Of a stretch of DNA of 64,000 nt, positions 26,794 to 35,139 are shown piece by piece (within the stretch, counting starts at the first letter, position 1; the number at the start of each line of letters is the position of its first letter). The DNA is from Pseudomonadota bacterium (GTDB taxonomy: Bacteria; Pseudomonadota; Alphaproteobacteria; Rhizobiales; Hyphomicrobiaceae): assembly GCA_023412805.1 (NCBI GenBank), contig JAEZRM010000095.1, forward strand, positions 1 through 64,000, read 5' to 3'. Below the pieces are notes generated by a model that saw nothing but the letters and a program-made list of their open reading frames with translations, was not told the origin of the DNA and did no database searches. The position numbers and the translations under genes were made by a program.

Positions 26794-27513
26794 TCAGTGG
26801 GGGCCGCGGAGCAGCCGCTCGACGAACGCCGGCACCACCTCGGAAGCCGCCCCATGAATGGCCTCGTCGAAGAGGCTCGTTCCCTGAGAGGGCTCCAGAT
26901 TGAGCTCGACCGTATACGCATCCTGATCGCGGGCCTCGGCGACAAAGCCCGCTGCCGGATAGACATTGCCGCTGGTGCCGATGGAAATGAAAAGATCGGT
27001 GCGCGCCAGCTCTTCGGCGATGCGGCCCATGTGGTAGGGCATTTCGCCGAACCAGACGACATCGGGGCGCAGTCCACCCGGCGTGCCGCACGAGGGGCAG
27101 GCAAGCTCGGTCGTCAGATCAGGATATTCGGGCCCCCAGGGACGACGTTCACCGCACTTGGCGCACAGCGCCTTCTGATGCTCGCCGTGCATGTGAATGA
27201 GGTTCTGGGTGCCGGCCGCCTCGTGCAGCGCATCGACGTTTTGCGTAACGACCGTGACGCGCCCGGCGTGCTCGCGTTCGAGACGCGCCAGGGCGAAATG
27301 GGCCGGATTGGGCTTGGCGGCCGCGCTCATGCGGCGGCGCATGTTGTAGAAGTCGAGCACGAGCTTCGGATTGCGCGCAAAGCCCTCCGGCGTTGCCACG
27401 TCGCGATAGTCGTACTTGGCCCAGATGCCATCCTTGTCGCGGAAGGTCGCGATGCCCGACTCCGCCGAGATCCCGGCCCCGGTCAGGATCGTGATGTTCC
27501 GAAATGTCCGCAT
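26794..27513 (-). CDS. cobB: NAD-dependent protein deacylase (sirtuin, CobB-type)
   Basis: Cytoplasmic sirtuin of 239 residues from the ATG at 27513. NAD-binding motif ILTGAGISAESGIATFRD at the start, TQNVDALHEAAG near 100 with catalytic His in HMHGE, and a zinc site of two Cys pairs (CAKCGERRPWG and CPSCGTPGG), followed by VWFGE. The in-frame extension upstream lacks sirtuin sequence and was dropped. The residues after the GAG motif (YDYRDVATPEGFARNPKLVLDFYNMRR) carry the Tyr/Arg pair typical of class III deacylases that accept succinyl/malonyl groups. It is divergent from the bactofilin gene. Confidence 0.95.
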   Translation of the reverse strand: MRTFRNITILTGAGISAESGIATFRDKDGIWAKYDYRDVATPEGFARNPKLVLDFYNMRRRMSAAAKPNPAHFALARLEREHAGRVTVVTQNVDALHEAAGTQNLIHMHGEHQKALCAKCGERRPWGPEYPDLTTELACPSCGTPGGLRPDVVWFGEMPYHMGRIAEELARTDLFISIGTSGNVYPAAGFVAEARDQDAYTVELNLEPSQGTSLFDEAIHGAASEVVPAFVERLLRGPH

Positions 27514-27773
27514 ACAGTCGTGCCCCGCGCACCACAAAACCGCCACTCGATACCGCCACCTTTCGTCATCAAGGTCCAGCCTTTGTGACACCAGCGAGGC
27601 GGGCCGAGCGACAGTGCGCATTCAGAGCAAATGGGCTGACCAGCGTCCCGGGCTTTGCTATCCAAGCAAACGGGGCCTATAGTCCGCGCGGGGGCGCAGG
27701 TCAGGTCGAAATGTTTGTCTCCGTCGTTGCAGGCGGCGGTGTGTGTTACGCATCTGGAGAGGGAGTTGCGTCA

Positions 27774-28298
27774 ATGTTCACGAAGAAAACAGAGCCTACT
27801 GCGTTCGACGTGCCGAGGGGGACGCCGCCACCGGCCCCGCCTTCTCACTCCCAGCAGCCCGAGCCGCTTTCGACATCGCGGCCATCAAGTCCGTCACCGC
27901 GCTCATCGGGCCAGAGCGGCGCGTCGCATATCGGTGAAGATCTGACCATCGTCGGAAACCTCATCTCGAAGGGCGAGGTGCATATCGACGGCCAGATCCA
28001 GGGTGATCTCCACGCCGCCAACGTGCTCATCGGCGAGACCGCGCGCATCACGGGCGGCGTCGTCGCCGACGAGGTCATCGTGCGCGGCGGCGTCTCCGGA
28101 TCGATTCGCGGGCGGCGCGTCGTGCTGCAGTCCTCGAGCCGCGTCGAAGGCGATGTCTTTCACCAACAGCTCGGCATCGAGCAGGGCGCCTACTTCGAGG
28201 GCAAATCGCGCCGCGTGGCCGATCCCTTGTCCGGCGTCAGCACGCCGGAGACGCCCGGACCGGCAGGCCCCGGCTTCCCGCTGCGCAGCGAAAGCTGA
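27774..28298 (+). CDS. Bactofilin (polymer-forming cytoskeletal protein)
   Basis: Protein of 174 residues. The first 55 residues are a Pro/Ser-rich disordered arm; residues about 58-145 form the bactofilin beta-helix with repeated hydrophobic rungs (SKGEVHIDGQIQGDLHAANVL, ITGGVVADEVIVRGGVSG, RVEGDVFHQQLGIEQGAYFEG). Bactofilins polymerise without nucleotide at the inner membrane and help localise cell-wall or stalk machinery. The ATG at 27774 has GGGAG 8 bases upstream. Its partner peptidase (LmdC-type M23), often adjacent, is not found here. Confidence 0.92.
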   Translation: MFTKKTEPTAFDVPRGTPPPAPPSHSQQPEPLSTSRPSSPSPRSSGQSGASHIGEDLTIVGNLISKGEVHIDGQIQGDLHAANVLIGETARITGGVVADEVIVRGGVSGSIRGRRVVLQSSSRVEGDVFHQQLGIEQGAYFEGKSRRVADPLSGVSTPETPGPAGPGFPLRSES

Positions 28299-28320
28299 GG
28301 CCGCAAAAAACTCGAGTCTG

Positions 28321-28341
28321 GCGCCACCGGTCAGGTGGCGC
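28321..28341. terminator. Hairpin between convergent bactofilin and livF genes
   Basis: GCGCCACC, loop GGTCA, GGTGGCGC: a perfect 8-bp stem ending at the livF stop codon. No strong T-run follows directly in either direction (a run of six Ts lies 15 bases away on the minus strand), so termination strength is uncertain. Confidence 0.5.
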
Positions 28342-29046
28342 TCAAATCGCCAGATATTGCTCCTTGAGGGCTACATCCGCATCGAGTTCGGCGAGCGTGC
28401 CGGCGAAGCGAATGTGGCCGCGATCGAGCACGAAAGCGCGGTCGGCGACGGCGCGCGCAAAGTGCAGGTTCTGCTCGGACAGCAGCAGGCCGACACCACG
28501 CGCCTTGAGCTTGGCGATCGCACCGGCAATCACCTCGACAATGACGGGGGCAAGCCCTTCCGAGGGCTCATCGAGCAGCAGGAAGCGCGGATTGCCCATG
28601 AGCGCGCGCGCGATGGTCAGCATCTGCTGCTCGCCGCCGGACATCTGGCCGCCCTTCCTGTCGCGCATGGCCGCGAGCGGCGGGAACAGCTCGAAGGCGG
28701 CTTCCGGCGCCCATGCTGGGCCGCCGCTGGACGGCAGGCGGCCGACGGCCAAGTTCTCGGCGACGGTGAGATCCATGAAGACGCGGCGGTCCTCGGGGAC
28801 ATAGCCCATGCCGCGACGTGCGATGCGGTGCGTCGGCTCGGCGATGAGGTCCGCACCACCGAAGCGGATGGTGCCGCGCCGCTCGGCTTCGAGACCGACA
28901 ATGCACTTCATGAGGGTCGACTTGCCGGCACCATTTCGGCCGATGAGGACGGCCGCTTCGCCCGCTTCGACGGCGAGCGAAACGCCAAAGAGGATCTGCG
29001 CGCGGCCATACCAGGCATCGAGGTCGCGGATTTCGAGAAGGCTCAT
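28342..29046 (-). CDS. livF: Branched-chain amino acid-type ABC transporter ATP-binding protein LivF
   Basis: ABC ATPase of 234 residues, the usual LivF length. Walker A GRNGAGKSTLMK near 37, signature MSGGEQQMLTIARALM near 133, Walker B FLLLDEPSEGLAP near 155, and switch region LLLSEQN in place of the usual EHD, which is typical for LivF. It is the last gene of the second Liv operon and overlaps the livG stop by four bases. Confidence 0.95.
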   Translation of the reverse strand: MSLLEIRDLDAWYGRAQILFGVSLAVEAGEAAVLIGRNGAGKSTLMKCIVGLEAERRGTIRFGGADLIAEPTHRIARRGMGYVPEDRRVFMDLTVAENLAVGRLPSSGGPAWAPEAAFELFPPLAAMRDRKGGQMSGGEQQMLTIARALMGNPRFLLLDEPSEGLAPVIVEVIAGAIAKLKARGVGLLLSEQNLHFARAVADRAFVLDRGHIRFAGTLAELDADVALKEQYLAI

Positions 29047-29819
29047 GAGTTAGCCTCTCGGGGGTTGGCCTCTCCAGCGGTGCTGCCGAGGTAGACTTCG
29101 CGTACGAGCGGGCTCGCGCGCACCTCTGCCGGCGTGCCCTCGGCAATGAGGCGACCGCGGTTCATGACGACAACGCGGTCGGCATGGCCGAAGACGACAT
29201 CCATATCGTGCTCGGTGAAGAGAACGGCGGTGCTACGCTGGCGGGCGCGCTCCGCGACGAGGCGCATGAGAGCACCACGCTCGCGCGCCGCCATGCCGGC
29301 TGTCGGCTCGTCCATGAGCAGGAGGCGCGGATCGTTGACGAGCGCGATGGCCAATTCGACACGCTTCAGATCGCCATAAGCGAGGACGGAGCACAGAGTA
29401 TCGGCGGCATGGCTCATGCCCACTTCTGTCAGCCGCGCCTGGATTTCATCGGCGTGCGCGCGCCCTGCTTCGTTGAGCAGTCCCGTGGCGCGCTCGCGCG
29501 AGAGAATGGCGACCAGCAGGTTCTCGGCGACACTCATGGAGGCGAACGTCTGCGTGATCTGGAACGTGCGCGCGACACCGGCCCGCCACAGCGCGCGCGG
29601 CGGCCAGTGCGTGACATCCTCACCGCCGAGGCTGACGCGACCATGATCGGGCGCGAGCTGGCCGTTGATCATGTTGAAGGTCGTTGTCTTGCCGGCGCCG
29701 TTCGGACCGATCAGCGCCAGAAGCTCCCCAGCATCCACAGTAAAGCTTACGCGCTCGACGGCGCGAAAGCCCTTGAAGGATTTGCCGATCTCCTCGACGG
29801 CGAGCACGGGCGCGGTCAT
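29043..29819 (-). CDS. livG: Branched-chain amino acid-type ABC transporter ATP-binding protein LivG
   Basis: ABC ATPase of 258 residues. Walker A GPNGAGKTTTFN near 38, signature variant LAYGDLKRVELAIAL near 145, Walker B LLLMDEPTAGM near 165, and switch LFTEHDMDVVFG near 205. It overlaps both the fused permease gene upstream and livF downstream by four bases, so the whole operon is translationally coupled. Confidence 0.95.
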   Translation of the reverse strand: MTAPVLAVEEIGKSFKGFRAVERVSFTVDAGELLALIGPNGAGKTTTFNMINGQLAPDHGRVSLGGEDVTHWPPRALWRAGVARTFQITQTFASMSVAENLLVAILSRERATGLLNEAGRAHADEIQARLTEVGMSHAADTLCSVLAYGDLKRVELAIALVNDPRLLLMDEPTAGMAARERGALMRLVAERARQRSTAVLFTEHDMDVVFGHADRVVVMNRGRLIAEGTPAEVRASPLVREVYLGSTAGEANPREANS

Positions 29820-31693
29820 GGCTCACCTTCCCGGCGCTGGCGCCATTGCCTGAGCGTGCCGACGATGCCCTGCGGGAAGATGATGGTGATGAGAATGAGC
29901 GTGATGCCGAGCACGGCATGCCAGTACGGTGTCGCGCGAACGATCCAGTCCTGCAGCAGCATGAAGACCGCTGCGCCGACGACCGGCCCAACGAGCGTCT
30001 GCACGCCACCGATCAAGACCATGGCGAGGGCGTCGACGGATCGCGGGATCGAAAGCGAGTCCGGCGAGAGCGAGCCTTTCGAGAAGACGTAGAGGGCGCC
30101 GGCCAGCCCTGCCGCAGCGCCTGCGAGAATGATCGCGCGCCATTGGATCATGCGCACATCGACACCGACGGCCTCGGCACGAATGCGCGAGTCGCGGGCG
30201 GCGCGCATCAGATAGCCGAGCGGCGCATGCGCCGATCGCCAGATGATCAAGATGGCGGCGCCTGCGAGCAGCAGCGTCGCGAAATAGTAGGCCGTCTTAC
30301 CTGAGAGCAGATCGGGCGGCCAGATGCCGACGAGGCCGTTGCTGCCGCCCGTGACGCTGTCCCACTGGAAGGCGATGGCCCATGTGATCTGCGCAAAAGC
30401 GAGCGTCAGCATGGCGAGCGAGACACCGGACAATCGCACGCAGAACCAGCCGAAGAGCATGGCGAGCGCGCCGGCAAAGGCCACGCCGGCGGGGACCGCG
30501 ACGAGGAATGGCGCGCCGGATTTGAAGGCAACGGCCGCAGCGTAAGCCCCCGCGCCAAAGTATGCGGCGTGTCCGAAGGAGGCCATGCCGCCTTGGCCCA
30601 TGATGAGGCCGAGGCTCGCCGCGAACAGTGCGAAAATGATGATGTCCGTCGCGAGTACGACGGTGAAACGATCGGCAAGAAGCGGGAGCGCGACGAGCGC
30701 GAGCACCACGAACGCAAGAGGCCATAGGCGCCTCACGTCCGGCACGGGCATCGGCAGGATGGAAGCCGCCGACACGCGCTGCGGTGCCTGCGGCGTACCG
30801 AACAGCCCCCAAGGCCGAATGATCAGCACGATCGCCATGACGATGAACTCGGCGACCAGCGTCAGCTTCGAGAACGAGAAGGCCACACCGAACAGGCGCA
30901 CATCGCCAATGCCGATGCACCACGCCTTGATGACGCTGATGATGACGGCGGCAACGTAAGCGCCCGGCAGGCTGCCGAGCCCGCCGACGACCGTCACGAC
31001 GAACACATCGGCGATGATCGTCAGGTCCATATTGTGATTGGCCGGCTCACGCGGCAGCGCAAGAGCACCGGCAAGGCCCGCAAGCAGCGCGCCGAGCGCG
31101 AAGACGCCCGTGAACATGAGTGCCTGATTGATACCGAGCGCGGCGGCCATGTCGCGATCCTCGGTCGCGGCGCGCACGCGCGTCCCCCAGTCCGTGCGCG
31201 TGAGCAGCAGCCAGACCGAGAGGCCGATCAGCGGGCCGAGCACCAGCAGGAGAAGATCGTACTGCGGAATGGGTTTGCCGAAGATCCAGACGGCGCCTGT
31301 GAGACCGGGCGCGCGTGGGCCGAGAATGTCCTCGGGTCCCCAGGTGTACAGCACCACATCCTTCAGCAGGAGCACGATGCCGAATGTCGTGATGAGTTGC
31401 AGAAGCTCCGGCGCGCGGTAGATGCGGCGCAGGATGGTGAGCTCGGTCACCGCGCCGAGAATGCCGACGGCCAAGGCCGCGAAGAGAGCCCCGCCCCAGA
31501 AGCCGAGCACCCCGCCGCCGACGAAGCCGTGGAAGCTCACGGCGAGGTAGGCGCCGAGCATGAAGAACGAGCCGTGCGCGAAGTTCACGACGCGCGTAAC
31601 GCCGAAGATCAGCGTGAGTCCCAACGCCACCAGAAAGAGCAGCGAGGCACTCGCAAGCCCGTTCAGCGTCTGGATGAGAAAGGAGGCGATCAT
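29816..31693 (-). CDS. Fused LivH-LivM-type ABC transporter permease
   Basis: One polypeptide of 625 residues carrying two permeases. Residues 1-290 are LivH-like (LVALGLTLIFGVTRVVNFAHGSFFMLGAY near 20-50; GGLGSLPGAYVAA near 225). After a linker near 300-315, residues 320-620 are LivM-like (GLIMGQGGMASFGHAAYFGAGAYAAA near 360; coupling loop RDSRIRAEAVGVDV near 515). The usual separate genes are joined, so both halves of the channel are made in fixed ratio. The ATG at 31693 was chosen because the protein then starts like LivH. The gene lies between the substrate-binding protein and livG. Confidence 0.92.
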   Translation of the reverse strand: MIASFLIQTLNGLASASLLFLVALGLTLIFGVTRVVNFAHGSFFMLGAYLAVSFHGFVGGGVLGFWGGALFAALAVGILGAVTELTILRRIYRAPELLQLITTFGIVLLLKDVVLYTWGPEDILGPRAPGLTGAVWIFGKPIPQYDLLLLVLGPLIGLSVWLLLTRTDWGTRVRAATEDRDMAAALGINQALMFTGVFALGALLAGLAGALALPREPANHNMDLTIIADVFVVTVVGGLGSLPGAYVAAVIISVIKAWCIGIGDVRLFGVAFSFSKLTLVAEFIVMAIVLIIRPWGLFGTPQAPQRVSAASILPMPVPDVRRLWPLAFVVLALVALPLLADRFTVVLATDIIIFALFAASLGLIMGQGGMASFGHAAYFGAGAYAAAVAFKSGAPFLVAVPAGVAFAGALAMLFGWFCVRLSGVSLAMLTLAFAQITWAIAFQWDSVTGGSNGLVGIWPPDLLSGKTAYYFATLLLAGAAILIIWRSAHAPLGYLMRAARDSRIRAEAVGVDVRMIQWRAIILAGAAAGLAGALYVFSKGSLSPDSLSIPRSVDALAMVLIGGVQTLVGPVVGAAVFMLLQDWIVRATPYWHAVLGITLILITIIFPQGIVGTLRQWRQRREGEP

Positions 31694-31774
31694 GGCGGCC
31701 CGGCTGGTATGCAGCAACGGCCGCGACCGCGGACGGTCACGGCACGTCGCTCACGACAAGCCTACACGAGGCGG

Positions 31775-32968
31775 CTATTGCGGCCGCAGCTTTTTCACGA
31801 CGTCGTCCGGCGGCAGATGACGCTCACCCGGCTCATAGCGCCAATCCACCATGACGCCCTTGCCATCCTTGAGGCCGATCTTCCCAACGTACGCACCCAT
31901 CGTCGACTGGTGGTCGATCTCGCGATAGGTAATCGGGCCGAAGGGCGTCGAATGCTTGAGGCCCTTCGTTGCAGCGACAATGGCCTCGGGCTCCGTCGAC
32001 GTCGCCTTGCGAAGCGCCTCCCCGACCGAGATCATGGCCGAGTAGCCGACCACTGAGCCGAGACGCGGGTAGTCGTTGAACTTCGCCTGATAGGCCGCGA
32101 GGAAGGCTTTGTGCTCGGGCGTGTCGATCGCATACCAGGGATAGCCGGTCACGATCCAACCGACCGGCGCCTCGTCGCGCAACGGGTCGAGATATTCGGG
32201 CTCACCGCCGAGCACGCTCAGCACCGTCATGTCCTTGAAGAGCCCGCGCGTGGTGCCCTCGCGCACGAACTTCTGCAGGTCCGCGCCGAACGTGACGTTG
32301 AAGATCGCATCGGGCTTGGCATCGGCGACAGCCTGCGCGACGCTGCCGGCATCGATACGATTGAGCGGCGGCGCCTGCTCGACGACGAACTCCACGCCCG
32401 GCTGGCGATCCGCCATCAGCAGTTTGAAAGAGGCAATAGCCGACTGGCCATACTCGTAGTTCGGGTAAACGAGCGCCCAACGCTTCTTGTTGAGCTTGAG
32501 CGCCTCCTCGACGAGCATGGAAACTTGCATGTACGTCGAGGCGCGCAGGCGGAAGGTGTACGGATTGCCGTTCTCCCAGACGATCTTGTCCGTGAGCGGC
32601 TCCGAGGCAATGAACGGCATCTTGCGCTGCTTTGCGAAGTCGGCGATGGCGAGGCCGACATGCGAGAGGAAGCCGCCCGTCAGCAGGGCGACGCCCTCGC
32701 GGCTCACGAGTTCCTCGGCGGCGCGGACAGCATCACCTGGCGCACCGTTGTCGTCGCGTGAGATGACTTCCAGCGGCCGCCCATTGATGCCACCGCTCTT
32801 GTTGATTTCCTCGACCGCCAGCTCCCAGCCCTTGCGATAGGGCTCCAGGAACGCGGGAATCACTTTGTAGCTGTTGATTTCGCCGACTTTGATCGGGCTC
32901 TGCGCCGTCGCGGGGCCGGCCAAGGCCGCCATCGCCGCGAGGACCATCGTCAGTCCGCCCAGTCTCAT
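31775..32968 (-). CDS. ABC transporter substrate-binding protein (Peripla_BP_6, LivK-like)
   Basis: Periplasmic binding protein of 397 residues with a signal peptide (1-23, ending PATAQ). The mature part starts SPIKVGEINSYKV and follows the Leu/Ile/Val-binding fold (EEINKSGGINGRPLEVISRDDNGAPGDAVRAAEELV, then LTGGFLSHVGLAIADFAKQRKMPFIASEPL). It leads the fused permease, livG and livF genes, 81 bases upstream of the permease. The substrate is not known. The closest look is to amide/aromatic-type binding proteins, but this is a guess. Confidence 0.9.
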   Translation of the reverse strand: MRLGGLTMVLAAMAALAGPATAQSPIKVGEINSYKVIPAFLEPYRKGWELAVEEINKSGGINGRPLEVISRDDNGAPGDAVRAAEELVSREGVALLTGGFLSHVGLAIADFAKQRKMPFIASEPLTDKIVWENGNPYTFRLRASTYMQVSMLVEEALKLNKKRWALVYPNYEYGQSAIASFKLLMADRQPGVEFVVEQAPPLNRIDAGSVAQAVADAKPDAIFNVTFGADLQKFVREGTTRGLFKDMTVLSVLGGEPEYLDPLRDEAPVGWIVTGYPWYAIDTPEHKAFLAAYQAKFNDYPRLGSVVGYSAMISVGEALRKATSTEPEAIVAATKGLKHSTPFGPITYREIDHQSTMGAYVGKIGLKDGKGVMVDWRYEPGERHLPPDDVVKKLRPQ

Positions 32969-33248
32969 CTCGTCACACTCCCCAATTCGCGAATGGGATG
33001 AGGCACTTGAACACCACCATCCATCCCATCTGTCCAAACGCGCCTAGCATATGGCCCGCACCGCCGGAAATACTATGGCCTGGGGGCTGGCCTGTCTGGT
33101 ATTTCAGCATCCGGCCTTGGCCTATGCGCAAAGCGCGCAGCGGCGAGCAGGGAGCCAAGCCAGCAGGGGGTGAGCCCATGAGCACGAAGATCAGCGATCG
33201 AGCGCCACCCAGGCATCGTACCGAGGCAAGCGACGACCATCACCGGCC

Positions 33249-35018
33249 ATGCGCATCCTAGGTATCGCCAGCGAGACACACGACAGCGGCATCGCGCTCG
33301 TCGAGGACGGGCAGCCTGTGCTCGTGCTCGAGGAAGAGCGTCTCAGCAGGCTGAAGCACACGCAGATGTTTCCTGCGGCTTCGCTCGCGGCCGCCGTGGA
33401 AGGCGGCTGGCTCAAGCCCGACGAGATCGATGTCATCGTCACGCCGTGGAACGCGGGCGTGCTGCGCCGTACATTTCGCAAGGCGATACTGCGCAATCTG
33501 CCATCCGCGCTCAATCTGCTCAGGCCCGGCGCCAATACGGCGCAGCGGTCGAGCATCGTCATCCTGAACCAGTGGCTCAAGTACAAGCTCACGCGCACCC
33601 TCGGATTGCAGAAGCTTCCACCGTTCTTCGGCGTCCGGCATCACCATGCGCACGCCGCGATCTTCTTCGTATCACCGTTCGAGAATGCCAACATCCTGGT
33701 GATGGACGGCTACGGTGACGATGCCGCGACGTCGACGTACGTGGGCTCCGGCAACCGGCTGAAGCGGCTTTGGCAGAGCGATGTCTTCAACTCGCTCGGC
33801 ATGATCTACACATTCGTCACCGGCCATCTCGGTTTCCGCGATTTCGAGGAAGGCACCGTCATGGCACTCGCGGCCCATGGCGACGACCGCTATGTCGCCA
33901 AATTCCGCGACACGATCCACCTTGCCGAGAACGGGCGCTATGCCGTCGACATGAGTTACTTCATGTTCGACAGGTACGCCTTCCTGCGCCCCTTAAGCGC
34001 CAAGTTCTTCGAGGCGTTCGGCCCTCCCCGCAATCATGACGAGCCGGTCACCGATCATCACAAGGCCCTTGCCCGCGCGCTTCAGGTGCGCATCGAGGAA
34101 GTCGTCCTGCACGTCGCGCGCGGCCTCTACGAGCAGCATCCCTCGCGCCATCTCGTGATCTCGGGCGGCGTTGCGCTCAACTGTGTCGCGAACGCGCGCG
34201 TGCTGGAGGATACGGCGTACGAGCACGTGTGGGTGCCGCCTTGCGCGTCCGATACGGGCGGACCGCTCGGGGCTGCGCTCTGGTACCACCACCAGAAGTG
34301 CGGCCGGCCGCGCACCATGACGTTGACGCATCCCTTCTATGGGCTCGAAGAGAGCGAGGAGGCCATCCGGAAAGCACTCGATGGCGCAGGGCTTGTCGCC
34401 GAGCGGCTCGACGATGAGACGCTCTTCGCCCGCGTCGCGCGCGATCTCGCGGAAGGGCACATCGTCGGCTGGTTTCAGGGCCGTTTTGAAATGGGGCCGC
34501 GCGCGCTCGGCAATCGATCCATCCTCGCCGATCCGCGCCGCCTCGCAACCAAGGACCGCATCAACGCGCGCATCAAGTATCGCGAGAGCTTCCGCCCCTT
34601 CGCGCCGGTCGTACTCGCGGAGTACGCGCGCGACTACTTCGAGATCGACCAGAGCGATCCGTTCATGACCATGGCGCCGCGCGTCAGGCCCGAAAAGCGG
34701 GACGTCATTCCTGCGGTCGTCCACGTCGATGGCACGGCGCGCCTGCAGACCGTCGAGCGCAGTGCCAATCCGCGCTATTACGCCGTCATCGAAGCCTTCA
34801 TGCGCGAGACAGGCGTGCCTGTGCTCATAAATACGAGTTTCAACCGCCAGGAACCGATCGTGGCGACCGCGCGGGAGGCCGTGTCGTGCTACCTCCGCAC
34901 GGAGATGGACGTGCTCGTGCTCGGAAACTTCTATACGCGCAGCCGCAATGCGGAGAGTGAAACGTGCGCGAGGAAACGTTTCGCCGTGCGCGAGGAGAAC
35001 CTCGTCGGCGGTGAATAA
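33249..35018 (+). CDS. Carbamoyltransferase, NodU/CmcH family
   Basis: Protein of 589 residues. The N-terminal Kae1-like ATPase half begins ILGIASETHDSGIALVEDG and carries the metal-binding histidines in GVRHHHAHAAIFF near 127-135 and the MDGYGDDAATS loop near 155. The C-terminal half (from about 380) has the YrdC-like NodU domain (GWFQGRFEMGPRALGNRSILADPR, then FRPFAPVVLAEYARDYF). These enzymes use carbamoyl phosphate and ATP to O-carbamoylate sugars or natural products. No nod or antibiotic cluster is adjacent, so the acceptor is unknown. It is divergent from the Liv operon and ends at hairpin repeat copy C. Confidence 0.9.
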   Translation: MRILGIASETHDSGIALVEDGQPVLVLEEERLSRLKHTQMFPAASLAAAVEGGWLKPDEIDVIVTPWNAGVLRRTFRKAILRNLPSALNLLRPGANTAQRSSIVILNQWLKYKLTRTLGLQKLPPFFGVRHHHAHAAIFFVSPFENANILVMDGYGDDAATSTYVGSGNRLKRLWQSDVFNSLGMIYTFVTGHLGFRDFEEGTVMALAAHGDDRYVAKFRDTIHLAENGRYAVDMSYFMFDRYAFLRPLSAKFFEAFGPPRNHDEPVTDHHKALARALQVRIEEVVLHVARGLYEQHPSRHLVISGGVALNCVANARVLEDTAYEHVWVPPCASDTGGPLGAALWYHHQKCGRPRTMTLTHPFYGLEESEEAIRKALDGAGLVAERLDDETLFARVARDLAEGHIVGWFQGRFEMGPRALGNRSILADPRRLATKDRINARIKYRESFRPFAPVVLAEYARDYFEIDQSDPFMTMAPRVRPEKRDVIPAVVHVDGTARLQTVERSANPRYYAVIEAFMRETGVPVLINTSFNRQEPIVATAREAVSCYLRTEMDVLVLGNFYTRSRNAESETCARKRFAVREENLVGGE

Positions 35019-35020
35019 AT

Positions 35021-35122
35021 CGCGCCGCCGGCGCGAGTGGGGCTTGGCTTGAGTTTGCGCGCCTCTGGCGCGACCCACGCCCCAGAGACACCCCCGAACC
35101 CCCGTCTTTTATGGACCTGGAG
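35021..35122 (-). repeat. Dispersed hairpin repeat, copy C
   Basis: Minus orientation. Tag CTCCAGGTCCATAAAAGACG, then GGGGGTTCGGGGGTGTC, a diverged middle, and the small hairpins GCGCCAGAGGCGC and CGCGCCGGCGGCGCG. It fills the gap between the convergent carbamoyltransferase and GMC oxidoreductase genes, starting 3 bases after the first stop. Confidence 0.82.
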
Positions 35123-35139
35123 TTTGTCGAAGGCGCGGC

